Shown here: piece by piece, positions 23,329 to 34,009 of the stretch
How the letters are laid out: each line of letters starts with the position of its first letter
How positions within the stretch are numbered: the stretch's first letter is position 1
NCBI GenBank assembly: GCA_038496675.1
Contig: CM076663.1
Location: 15,345,427-15,409,426 of the forward strand
Direction: 5' to 3'
DNA length: 64,000 bases
Origin: Rachycentron canadum
Taxonomy: Eukaryota > Chordata > Actinopteri > Carangiformes > Rachycentridae
Translations under genes and position numbers: made by a program
The notes under the pieces: model-generated
Database searches by the model: none
What the model was told of the DNA's origin: nothing
What the model saw: the letters and a program-made list of their open reading frames with translations, nothing else

Positions 23329-24845
23329 AAAATAGGGGAGGCAGAGCCAAGTGCTCATAAGTCCTTGTCTCTCTCTCTCTACTTGTGCTCCAGTGTCTTT
23401 GATTCATAAGAGGTATGATGGCTGGCCAGGGCAAGGACCAGGCATGGCATTTTGGCAGGAGGACGAAAAGAGGGAGGGCTGGGGACTGATTTGTAATAGC
23501 CGTCCTTGCTGTGTGGTGTACTGTGTCAGCATGCAGCCCATTTAACAGTGGTCATCGAAAAAGCGATACCATCCATATATCAGCCTGTCACGTGCGATAC
23601 ATCAGCTCCTACGTCTCCTGAGTTATTCTTTATAGAAATAGAAAAGGCAAAGCAGCAGTTGTCATGTCATGTTTGAAAAGGTGAAGACAGAAAGGGGGGG
23701 GAGAGCAAAATGCCACTGCTAACCACTTGGGGGCACTGGCGGCACAAAGAATCCCTTTTACCTTTCTCTCTTGTCAAAAGATGCGGCCTTTTCCCTCCAC
23801 CACAGGTCTGGATTATGTAACTATGCATTCGTTTAACGCATCTTTTTGCCATGTGCTCCCATCCCAGCAGATGGTTAACTGAAGGCTACAAGGGAATTTG
23901 GGGTGGGCTGGGTTAGGGTCAGGAAACCTCAGGGAAACGACATTAGTATCCCTCAAAAGGGCGAGCCCTTTAAATCAACGGGTTACTTTGAAAAGGTTGA
24001 AAATATATGTTCAATAGAGGCGTTTAACTTTTTTGCTGCTCTCTCTCTCTGAAAAAAAAAAAAAAAGAAAGTGAAACAAACCCTTTGCTGTCAAGAAATG
24101 TAAGTGTAGTCATGGGTATCAAAATCATAGCTGACTGCAATATAATGAGGTATACAGCTGAATAACTTTGTCTGTTTTGTTTTGCTTGCTTTAAAATAAA
24201 CACAGTAACTCTTATTGAGGGGAGAATCCAATTATCAGCAAACAAGCTGACTCCAGAGGAATTGTCTGGTATTTCTGTTGTCATATCAGCTTGCAGACTA
24301 TACCTACCTCTGGTTTCCTCTCTCTTCATCTCTATCTTTCTCAAAAAAAAAAAAAAAAACTCTCACTCACTACATCCCCCCCCTTTTAGGCAAACAGTTT
24401 GCGTTCCCGGACTGAGTGATGTGTAAATAAGACATAAGGCAGGCAGATAGAGTTGAGAGGCTCTGTTGCTGTTCAACTAAATGTTGGAACCGGCAAGACG
24501 TGGGATTTAAGTCGCTTTGAATACGGCGTGATCATTACAGACGCGGCAGTTTCAGCATCTGACAAGGCAGCCGTCACACTGGGGTCATTTAGGAATTATG
24601 GGAGGGTACTGAGGAGAGCAGCAAAAGAAAAACACAAACAAAGAAGCATCCCAACGGCAGCAGCAATTCTGGGGACAAAAACGCATCACAAACGAAGGAG
24701 GTCAGAACAGAGGCTTCATGCAAGTCGACAGGCCACAAACTCTGTGAACTCACTTTGCGGCGCAATGATGTGCAAAAAGGAGGTCTCAGAGCACATACGA
24801 GATTTCTAGGTACGTGTCGACTGAGCATCATTTAAAGTCCAGAAA
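19301..24845. other. 3' flank, no gene recognised
   Basis: AT-rich flank with a poly(A) run at 20559-20582, (GT)n at 20820-20838, CA-rich sequence at 20975-21000, a poly(A) run at 21650-21664 and a GA-rich microsatellite at 23265-23324. Open frames here (for example 24453-24809, 118 codons) lack recognisable domains or flanking splice signals. No coding gene supported. Confidence 0.6.
23265..23324. repeat. (GA)n microsatellite
   Basis: About 60 bases of GA dinucleotides with three GT interruptions near the left end; purine-only on the + strand at the right. Confidence 0.95.
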
Positions 24846-25076
24846 GTGTACTCGCAGACTGCTGCTGACCAAGTCCACCCAGTTATTACCACAGTCAATC
24901 TTCTTCCAAATGGATGCTTCCAGCAGCATAATGTGCCATCAGATGCATTAATGTGCCCCCCGAAATATCTGCAGGAACTCTGCGAAGCTATCAAGTCAGC
25001 GTGGGCCGAGACCCCTGTGGAAAGTTTCCAGCGTCTAGTTGAGTGCTTCAAGAATGAATTCAAGGTTGTTTTTTAA
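24846..25076 (+). pseudogene. Tc1-like transposase C-terminal remnant
   Basis: A short frame contains HPVITTV, then GCFQQHNVPS, then LQELCEAIKSAW, then ESFQRLVECF. Order and wording follow the C-terminal part of fish Tc1/mariner transposases, where the block with the last catalytic residues (around WPPQSPDLNPIEHLW) lies between FQQ.N.P and LQ.LC.AI. Here that block is nearly all missing (only CPPKY remains), so the fragment is inactive. The N-terminal DNA-binding half and terminal inverted repeats were not recognised. An A-rich tract follows at about 25165-25220. Recognition is from memory of the family. Confidence 0.7.
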
Positions 25077-27879
25077 GATTTGTCTTACTGTCAAAAAAAT
25101 CCAAACGATAATAATAGCCAAAGTCTGCGATGGCCTGGTACAGCTCCAGTGTTTTCCAAAAACCATTAAAAAAAAACCAAAAACAAAAAAAACACAAAAA
25201 AACAAACACACAAAAAAAACACAGCAATGACTCCCACTGTTGCACTGACACGTTTCTTAATTATGATTTAAGATGGGTATTGGAGATCATTGTGAGTCAG
25301 TTCCACATATATCATTCAGCTGCAATAAATGTTCACTGGTGTATCAAATCTGCAGTTCAAACAAGGACACTGTTTACTCCTGCTTTAGTAACACTGCTAT
25401 AACCTACAGTGCCATGCTGCTTTTCGAAATTATGTAGCATTTGGGAGAAAAATAAAATTATAATGATGTCCATATAGATGTGTCACCCGTAATGTACATC
25501 TTCAGTGGGAAAGAATGAGCTATGAGCTGTGAGGTGGTATAATGCATTATTCCTTTTGGGTGTTGACAGTAACAAATGTGTTATGTATGTATATATATAT
25601 TTTTAAATCAAAACAGGGACAAATACAACACCTAAAGCTTACTATACATATTAGCCTATATATGTATTTATATAATCAACAGCTCATGGAACAATGCTAA
25701 GGCTACATATTTAACTCAACTGTGTATGCAGCCATTGCAAGTAAACATTCCTATATGAAAGTGTGTTGAAGTGGCAGCTCCTCTCTCTCGAGCAGTGTGT
25801 CTGGCCAGGTGCTCTAGTATGTGGGCAGTAAACAGACAAGATGCCTTCTGGAGGCGTCACAGCCCTGACAGTGAGGAGAGTCACCATGGAAAACATAGCA
25901 ATGTGAGGATGCAGGCTTATCTAAATCAGCAAGTAGTGTATGACAAGGTTTCCCAACACTTATTTTCACTAGATTTGTGAGGTTGGTAATTGTTCCATTC
26001 AGAGTAGTGGTAATGTCATTAGGGCAAACTTTGGTAGAATTCTTTTTTTCTTTTTTTTTTTTGTGTGTGTCATTCTACAAATGGATATCTTCCAAATGGG
26101 GCTATTTCTGTCCCTCACTGTTCGCTACCCGGGCCAGACCAATCAGAACAGGTTTCTCTCCTCATAAGGCCAAATGCCAAGAGCTCTGCAATTACGCCGG
26201 TAATTGGCTTAAATTGGCCATTAGTACTCAGCTTGAGTCAGAGTCCAAAGCACACATCAACAGACAGATGTGAATTCAATCAAACAACCCCAGTCACTCA
26301 CTAATGCACTGATTAGATTTTTTATTTTTTCTAAGTGAAAAACACCTACAGAAGTTTTTAAGACAGGTAAGGCAGGTTTCAAGACTTTAAATGGTGAAAA
26401 TGTGCTCAGGTTAATTAATGAGCTCCACAATCATCCTGGAGGTGTGTATCAAGATGATAGGATGAATGAATGAATGAATATGAGACTGAACGCGACATCA
26501 TGCACAGTGATGAGAGACGCTGCATTAGGAGTTTTATTTGGCACTGTCATCTTTGCTCTGCCTAATTGTTTACTTTATACTATCCATGTGTGCTGCCAAT
26601 TGTCATTATGAGTCCCTGACATTCTTCATAACATCTAATACTTGTAATCAGTGTCGCTGTTGATGTTGTGCGTCAGTTTGATGGTGGTGGGCAAACGCAA
26701 CAGGTGTTTGAGTTTACAACTGCCGATCATAATTGAGCAGGCAATAGGAGCTTAATCTCACTTGGTGTTACTGAGGCCTAACTGCTCTGATACCCCACCC
26801 CCTTTTTATCGCATCAAATAACCAATTAAAACCAAGCATATTTGAAAAATGTTCTGTTTTCAGCTTGATGAGAAATACCTACAATGAGGGAAACTGAATT
26901 TTATTCGACATGTCCTTAGATTTTGTTCATATGGCCAAACTAATTTGGTTTATGACCTATACTGCAGTATAGGCAGTATATAGCAGCTTAGGGTTGGATA
27001 ACCCTTTGGCGTCACTTTTGGGCAGCTGTCGTATTTATACAGTGTATACAGCGATACACCAAACTGGTTTCACTCTCTCTCACTTTCAAACATGGCACAA
27101 GGCACTCTGTAAAAAAACATACAAAACACATCATTATTTTTCTGCAGTCTCTTTTTAAGTAGCTGTTGCCTGTTTTTAATGATATTGACAAGCTGAAAAA
27201 AAAAAGAAAAGAAAAGAAAAACAAACTTACTTAGAAACAACGTGGAACAAAATAAAAGAAATAAAAGTGGCGATACAGTAGAGGCCTCAGGACTTTTTTT
27301 TTTTTTTTCAAAAGTAACAATCGATTTCACTGATACCGAGCACTCAAACCAGCACCAGCCAATAACTCATCATAACTGCAGAGCAGCAGTTCAACCAGTT
27401 TGAGACCTGTGGCCATAAATGCATAAATCAGACAATCGGTAAAATGCGATTGACATAAAACAAACAAGCTTTCATTATTTCAATTCTTTCTCCTATTATT
27501 CACCTCCACCTTATTATATTGCCTGCTGCTGGCTCTACACAAGCATGTGTACTTGTTAAGTGAGTATGCGCGCACCTCCCCCCTTCAGACCGAGTTTCTT
27601 TTATAGACGCACCGGTTTGAGTGGTACAGACATGATTTTGGTTATTGCCTCTTTAGGCTTGTGGCTCCTGCAGTTCTAGACCCACAGTCTCAGCCTACCT
27701 GCACCGCCTCTTCTTCGAGTGTGGACATGCAGCTACAGAAAAGTGAAATTGTTGTACCACCTATTCAATAAATCGCATACATAAGATATTAAGATGTGTC
27801 TCTCTTTTTGTGCTGCTGCACGTATCTATGCAACAACTGTCCAACAACATTTGCCTTTCTTTGTTTTATAGGCTCTTGA
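25077..27879. other. Intergenic, no gene recognised
   Basis: A-rich tract at 25165-25220, AT-rich stretch near 25588-25604, (GAAT)n at 26461-26479, poly(A)/(AAAAG)n at 27196-27222 and poly(T) at 27295-27309. No exon or mobile element recognised. Confidence 0.6.
26461..26479. repeat. (GAAT)n short tandem repeat
   Basis: Between four and five GAAT units in a row. Confidence 0.9.
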
Positions 27880-27985
27880 AAAATGATGGACACTTGACAG
27901 ATTATGGACAGTGCAATTAATTGATTAATTGAGAAAATATACAGCAATCAGTGAAAATAACAATGTTAGTTGGAGCCCTATTCTG
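27880..27985 (-). mobile_element. MITE-like palindromic repeat, partial copy
   Basis: The reverse complement reads GGGCTCCAACTAACATTGTT, TATTTTCAC and then ATTTTCTCAATTAATCAATT, close to the start of a widespread fish element that begins GGGCTGCAACTAACGATTAT. About 105 bases of one end remain. Other copies are at 41910-42181 and 52711-52990. Confidence 0.7.
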
Positions 27986-28080
27986 TGTTCATAATGTATT
28001 AAATTGCCTGTAACCAGAGAATACAAAGTAAACATGTTCATGAATTTATTTGGCACTTTTAGGAGGCACGGGCTAATGAG

Positions 28081-28131
28081 GACAACCTTCATTAGGCACA
28101 GACTAATCGGCAAAGGATAATGAAGGTTGTC
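28081..28131. repeat. Inverted repeat, 14-bp perfect arms
   Basis: GACAACCTTCATTA (28081-28094) is the exact reverse complement of TAATGAAGGTTGTC (28118-28131), with a 23-base loop. The pairing extends outward as an imperfect TAATGA/TTAA match. The left arm and loop also hold two similar direct repeats (AGGCACGGGCTAATGAG and AGGCACAGACTAATCGG). Confidence 0.85.
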
Positions 28132-28295
28132 ATTAACTCACATGTTGGCCTCTGTTAGAGTCCTGTCCACATTATCATGACAACACAAGATTGTTCTACA
28201 TGAGTGTTTTCTTCAAATAATATGCAGATTTAAGAAATACATGACACTTACATTTGCATATCAAAGGTTAATTTGAAGTTCCACACTGATGTACA

Positions 28296-28341
28296 CACAT
28301 GCACACACGCTCACAACACATGCACACACGCTCACAACACA
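28296..28341. repeat. 21-bp tandem duplication, CA-rich
   Basis: The phrase GCACACACGCTCACAACACA recurs with a 21-base period (28301 and 28322), two copies, followed by an A run. Confidence 0.9.
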
Positions 28342-30298
28342 AAAAAAGTGCTGTCTTTCTCCCTACCCCCTCCATCCCATGTGCTAAGTTTAACCTTTTG
28401 CCCTAGTACTGCTCATAATGTGGCTCAGTGACAATACTGCGGTCCACTCCACTGCCACTATTCCTTGTTAAAAGTCATAAAATAAAAAAAAAAAAAAAAA
28501 GAATTCACATAATACTTAGCTGTTCATTTCTGAACCTGACCAAATCTCTGCATAAGCTGAGCAGCAGAACGACAGGACTGCAGTATATGATTTACAAGTC
28601 CTGGAGCTGCTCCATAGTCTGTTAATAATAGAACAAATCCTGAGACAGTATGACAGCGCCCATTGTGATTTACTGGGATATAGGAACATGCTCTGATTCG
28701 GTCCTACATTAAAATAAAACTCATTTGAATGTCATATGTCTTTCTATAAGGCCATAGAGTCGCTCACAAATTATGTGCCAGTGGACCAGTGCCAAATGTT
28801 GTCACCTGATGATATCATCACTTGTGTTCTTGCCCTGACTTCCAGCTTTAGGAAACAGTGGGTGTTTGTCAATGTTGAATTTAGAGTCCAAAGTCAGAGC
28901 AAAGACAAAATGTAATTTTCAGGGTGGATTTTCCCTTTAATACCAAATACAGAGCACAGTAATAAAAAGATAAAGAACGCAAAAGTTGGAGATGTTTCAT
29001 TTCCACAAAAGAACCCAGGCAATCCTTTTCCCCACAGCAGGAAATACCTTAAAATAACTAAAATACGTCTCATTTTGACTGTGAAGCCACATAAGCACAT
29101 GCTTTTTCTCTCCTTTATCCCTACTTCTGTTCCTTCAGCCTTTGCTCTCCCCATCTGTATGCCCCTCACTTTCTCCCTCTGCCACACAAACTGGAACACA
29201 CTCCTGTACCCGTGGACACCATGAATCTCACCACTCACTCTTACTGCTTTTTTTTTCCCCCAAACCAGCTTTGTAATGGCTTTGATCAATAATTGATCAA
29301 GGGAATCTTCTAACTGTGGAAAGAGTGTAAGGAGCATGTAGAAGCAACCATTTTTTTTCACCCCCTCCCCCCGCCAAGATCCATGTGACAAGGGGCCCGC
29401 CGTCGCTCATCGTCCCGGAAGCACACAAACTGGTCCTACAATAACATAATACAACAACCCTGCATATCTGACATTACCTGAAGCTGTAGGACCTGCCAAG
29501 TCATATACGTCCAAGCGCAGACAGCAGGCCATGGTAGCATGTCACCTACTGAGATCTTAAATGTCTCGGGAGCTGAGATCTAAAATGTCATGGCCTCAAG
29601 GTTCACCTGCTTTCTGAGAGGCAATTTTGCTTGTGAAATCTGTCCGGGTTCAATGGCTTGGCCATGCCACTGCCACTTGACAGCTCTATTTTCTGGCCCA
29701 TGAAAAGGACATGTCAGGTTGTCTTACACAGTCATTGTTTTACCTGTTGTGTGTGCATGGATGCAGAAGTGATGTGCCCGATGGATGACAAAAGTCATTC
29801 TTCTTGTTTCTCTTTCATCGGCCCGTCTGTTGTGCGTGGCTTAACTTTCATAGGATTTAATCACCAAGTGTTTGCCGTCGTCTTCTTTTTAAATATTGCT
29901 CAGCCCCTTTGAATGACTACAAAGCAACCACAAAGTACTGCAAAGGACGCAGTTAAGCGAGCGCCAGCTAGGTCAGGTTTGTGCGTCTGTTGATGTGGTG
30001 GCGCCGAGTGTTCGTCTTCACTCTCCTCTGTAGTTCCCCGTGTGTGAATGTGTGCAAGTCCAGTGTTTATTCGCTCCTGCTGTCATGTATTTCTTTTTGC
30101 TAACACTCCCCTGCAGAAAGGATTCCTCTGCATTCCTCTGCCCTTTCTCCACATGCCCGGCCTCCGGGACCCAAAGAAGAAGGAGAGGATGGAGAAAAAA
30201 AAAAAAAAAAAACACTGGAAAGTAGAATACCAAGCACTGTTGTCAAGGAGATGTTTATTCTGTCTGCAGGCTACATGCTGTGTGCAAGAGTAAATGTC

Positions 30299-30299
<1 letters not shown>

Positions 30300-30349
<50 letters not shown>
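30300..30349. repeat. (GT)n microsatellite
   Basis: About 25 uninterrupted TG units, one of the longest pure dinucleotide runs in the window. Confidence 0.97.
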
Positions 30350-30350
<1 letters not shown>

Positions 30351-30626
30351 TTTGTGTTTACTCCCCCTGTTTGTACGGGCACCAGGTGTGCTATTGCAAA
30401 CTGAGCAAGAGACTATACTTGTCAATGAGAGAGGGAGACGACTCGCGAGAGAGAAAGAGAGAGAAAAGGAGCTGGGGGGTGGGGGGGTGGGGGCGAGAGT
30501 TGGCGGAGGGAAGTGAATGAAAAATTCATTCGGCTACAGGTCCCAAAAGCCCTTCTGTCTTTGCCAGGAGTCCTCAGCTTCAAACTGCTGGGCAGGGGCG
30601 GTGGGACTGTGCCAAAGAGATGGTAG

Positions 30627-30673
30627 GCGCGCACGCGCACACACAGACACACACACACACACACACACACACA
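30627..30673. repeat. (CA)n microsatellite with GC-rich head
   Basis: GCGCGCACGCGC followed by about 17 CA units. Confidence 0.95.
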
Positions 30674-31329
30674 AGGAAGCAAAGGGAAGTTATCCAGGAA
30701 TCAAGAGTAACCTGAAAGCAGAGTCAACAGCACAACAACAGTATCCCTTAACAACCAGTTCATGACAGCATCCTAACAGTCCTCGGGATCACCACCACTG
30801 TCGGTCCTGTAAGTGAGGAGTGTGACGCCATGTGTTTGTCTCCTAAAACAAATAGGGTGCGCTGAAATGGAGTTTCGATGATTTTACCCTTTGCTCTTTA
30901 TAGTACACAACCCCATTGAAAAAATGTAAAAAAGTGATTTGACGCAAATTAGGCTAAATGAGAAGCTCACTGCTGGGAAGAAAAAAATCCTAAATCAGGC
31001 ATGCTAAATAAATCAGAAGATAGGGATCTTTGTAATTATAAAGACAACATCTAGATGCATAGCCGTGACACAGCCTTGAGCTGACAAGGAGAAGGAAAAA
31101 ACTGAAGACAGAGAGAAAAGGGGGTAAAATGAGTGAGAAGAAGAGGAGGAAGCCTCCCCTTCTCCTCTCAGTACTGCAGTGTTGCCATAGCCACCGCTGC
31201 ATCCTTAGGATGCCAGGGCAGAGAGAGTTAGAGGAGGTAGAGCAGAGAAAAGAGAAGAGGGGAGAACTTTTGCAGCTCCACCACTCTCCCTTTCCCTCCC
31301 TCTCTCTCACTGCGTGAAAGTAGGTCAAC

Positions 31330-31510
31330 AAAAACGCACTCTCCGAGAGTAGCTACCCGTCATTTTTCCGAACCGCTCAGCGCCTGCTGCTCGTCTGTGC
31401 GCTGGGATCTAGCGCGTGGCGAGCTGGGGTATTGAAGAAATCTGGCTTCCTCTCCTAGGGGCACGTGAAAAGAAGTGGGGGGGGGGAGACGAGCCGCGTG
31501 TTTGACTTAC
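31330..31510. promoter_or_regulatory. CpG-dense patch, candidate promoter
   Basis: About 14 CpG dinucleotides fall in roughly 160 bases (31345-31505), in a flank where CpG is otherwise scarce. A GA-rich and then pyrimidine-rich stretch lies just upstream (31200-31315). No TATA box placement or attached reading frame is convincing. This could mark an unmethylated promoter of an unrecognised or non-coding transcript, or be chance composition. Confidence 0.3.
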
Positions 31511-32684
31511 ATTTTCTCACACCTGTGAGACGTGCAACAACGATAATTCCAATCAGGCTTGTCCACACACTCTGCATGAGACTATCTGATAAATTCGGTT
31601 CGATTTAGGAAAGAAATCAATTCTTTCATGCTTGAAATTAGATTTTTTATAAACCGAGATCATGACGGTTTGGCTTTTTGGTGGTCAATATGAAAATGTA
31701 TCAACAAAATGATCTTATTTGTATGTACATTGTGTGCTAAACAATCTACAAAATGAATAAACAGCAAGAACCATGAAATCGTGTTGCCAACCTAACCTCT
31801 GCTACATTTTAGTTTTTTCTCTAGAACATTAGCTTGCAATAGCTGCAGTTATGAGAAAGAGTTCTTTCATTTTTCCATTTCCAGATTTGTTAATATTGTT
31901 GTTTAATGTAAATGGAATTTATATGAATAGTACTGTCAGTGAAAGGGCAGCCTTGTATGTATACAGAATGAAAGCAGCTTTATTATGCAACTTCACATGA
32001 CTGATGACATTGCTGCATTAGCTCCTGCATGGTACTGAATGTTCTTTATGCAATAATGGTAAGGCCATGTATAATGAAGTCAACTCAATTGACTAGGACA
32101 ATTACTGAGGGGGCAGAGAGCCGGTCTGTGTCATGTGATCTAATGACATTTGACTTTTAACGTTTTTTTTGTTTTTTGTTTTTTTTTTTTAGGATGTGAG
32201 ATCTTTGAGAAAACACTGGCTGGAAATGCTCTGTGGATTTACTTAGATTTATTTTGCACTCTTTTTGTGTTGCGAAAACAACCCCCAGCCAGCAGTTGCA
32301 GCAGTAGGAAACAGCGCATGTAGAAAGATGTGGGCGTTCCATCAGGCAGAGTTCAACTACTCCAAAAGCAAATAGTAGTCGGTGTGTAGAAGGCACAATG
32401 TATACAAACAACATTTAAAGGGTCTATTTGTACATTTTCACTGCTGACAGATGTAGCTTCTCGCCGGTAGCGAGTGGTGGGGATTGTCACTTGACAAGAG
32501 CTTCAGCCATTGTTGTGTTTATAATAAAGACACCCTCTTGAGCGGTGCTACATCTTCAGGGTGAATTGGTGACTACAGCAAGCCACAATCGGAAAGATTG
32601 CACAGAAGAAGAAGAAGACGACACTGACTGGGGCTAGCTGGTTAGGGTCAGTCGAAGAAAAGGCACGACAAAAGACAAGTGTTA

Positions 32685-32850
32685 ACAGTGGTGTTGCTTT
32701 CCACCTCCGGAGACAGCTGTTGGTGAGTAAAGGAATGAAGTTTGATGATGAACTTGCAACGTTTCTTGTGGACTAGGACACAAACTTGATGCTAACGCTG
32801 CCTATGTAGCAAGAGCAAAACTTACAAATGGCTCCCTTGAATATCTGCGG
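32685..32850. repeat. Dispersed repeat, copy A
   Basis: The phrases GTTAACAGTGG, TTGCTTTCCACCTCCGGAG and GATGCTAACGCTGCCTATGT recur in the same order in diverged form at 63057-63195. Two copies in one 64-kb window indicate a dispersed element; the family is not identified. Confidence 0.6.
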
Positions 32851-33145
32851 TTTCGCAGGTTTATAATGTAAACCAAGATATGTTCATTCATGAGGCCTCG
32901 GGTTGGGTAATAAAAACAGTTCCACAAGTTCTTTGATAAGATGCATGTCGCATTTGAGAGGATGACAGCCGATGATGACCAAAATCTGCTTAAAATGGGA
33001 GGTGGTTTTTGCTTTCAATGTATATTGGTCTCTTATCGTCGATAATTAAGCATAGCTCTGAATCTAGAGCTAAGTTTATCTTAGTAATAACAGTCAACTG
33101 TTAATCTAAGACCTCTCATTTTTATATTATATATATATATATAAT

Positions 33146-33539
33146 ATATATATTTATACTATATATTTTATACCTGAGATGTGTGTTTGTAAAATGGGCA
33201 TCGTGGCTCTGTGAAACGAATAAAATGCTCTGCTCTTCCAACCTCCAATTTAACTGTCGGTTTAGATGTAGGTCATGAAGTCCTTTCATCACCAAGAGTG
33301 TGGACATCCATCTGTAGGGACTACGGGTTTATCCTCGCGGTCAGGACGGTCGTTTCCCTGTTGGAGTGGAATCGGGCTCTGGAGAGCTGGTGTGGGCCAT
33401 TTACCAGCGTTGCAAGACATATGGCACGTAACATGACCACTCACATGCGCGCACGCATGCACACACACACACACACACACACACAAACATTCAAGCCATT
33501 TGCCAACATGACATTAACACAAGAGTGATGAGGGCAGAC
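33146..33539. repeat. Left copy of 394-bp direct duplication at an assembly gap
   Basis: Positions 33146-33539 match 33541-33934 at a constant offset of 395. By eye they differ only at 33159 (C) versus 33554 (T), and even the (CA)n tract has equal length. The single N at 33540 separates the copies. The arrangement is that expected of two contig ends that overlap but were not merged. Confidence 0.95.
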
Positions 33540-33540
33540 N
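33540..33540. other. Assembly gap (single N)
   Basis: The only ambiguous base in the window. It abuts an AT-rich microsatellite on the right, a typical place for assembly to fail. Confidence 0.98.
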
Positions 33541-33934
33541 ATATATATTTATATTATATATTTTATACCTGAGATGTGTGTTTGTAAAATGGGCATCGTG
33601 GCTCTGTGAAACGAATAAAATGCTCTGCTCTTCCAACCTCCAATTTAACTGTCGGTTTAGATGTAGGTCATGAAGTCCTTTCATCACCAAGAGTGTGGAC
33701 ATCCATCTGTAGGGACTACGGGTTTATCCTCGCGGTCAGGACGGTCGTTTCCCTGTTGGAGTGGAATCGGGCTCTGGAGAGCTGGTGTGGGCCATTTACC
33801 AGCGTTGCAAGACATATGGCACGTAACATGACCACTCACATGCGCGCACGCATGCACACACACACACACACACACACACAAACATTCAAGCCATTTGCCA
33901 ACATGACATTAACACAAGAGTGATGAGGGCAGAC
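33541..33934. repeat. Right copy of 394-bp direct duplication
   Basis: Near-identical to 33146-33539. After 33934 the sequence continues as unique sequence, whereas the left copy breaks off at the N. Confidence 0.95.
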
Positions 33935-33970
33935 GGAGATGTCAAGGAAAATCACACTAAAGCAAAGGAA

Positions 33971-34009
33971 CTGTGTGTGTGTGTGTGTGTGTGTGTTTGT
34001 GTGTGTGTA
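33971..34009. repeat. (GT)n microsatellite
   Basis: About 19 TG units with one TT interruption. Confidence 0.95.

Larger units (their letters stand above)
27986..33145. other. Intergenic, no protein gene recognised
   Basis: Includes a poly(A) run at 28482-28500, long (GT)n at 30300-30349, a CA repeat at 30627-30673 and a CpG-dense patch at 31330-31510. The minus-strand frame at 28894-29391 (165 codons) has no recognised domain and no splice context. A dispersed repeat begins at about 32685. Confidence 0.55.

Noticed and set aside
24453..24809. 118-codon frame just upstream of the Tc1 remnant, considered as its N-terminal half
   Set aside because: No helix-turn-helix or transposase motif could be recognised, so it was not joined to the transposase fragment.
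28296..28341. Possible CRISPR-like repeat
   Set aside because: It is a two-copy 21-bp tandem CA-rich duplication with no spacers, in a vertebrate genome.
28894..29391. 165-codon open frame on the - strand
   Set aside because: No domain or homologue recognised; the region ends at sequence resembling the tail of dispersed fish repeats.
33211..33923. Apparent pair of identical 105-codon proteins
   Set aside because: They are the same frame seen twice in the false duplication around the N, and they run into a (CA)n tract.
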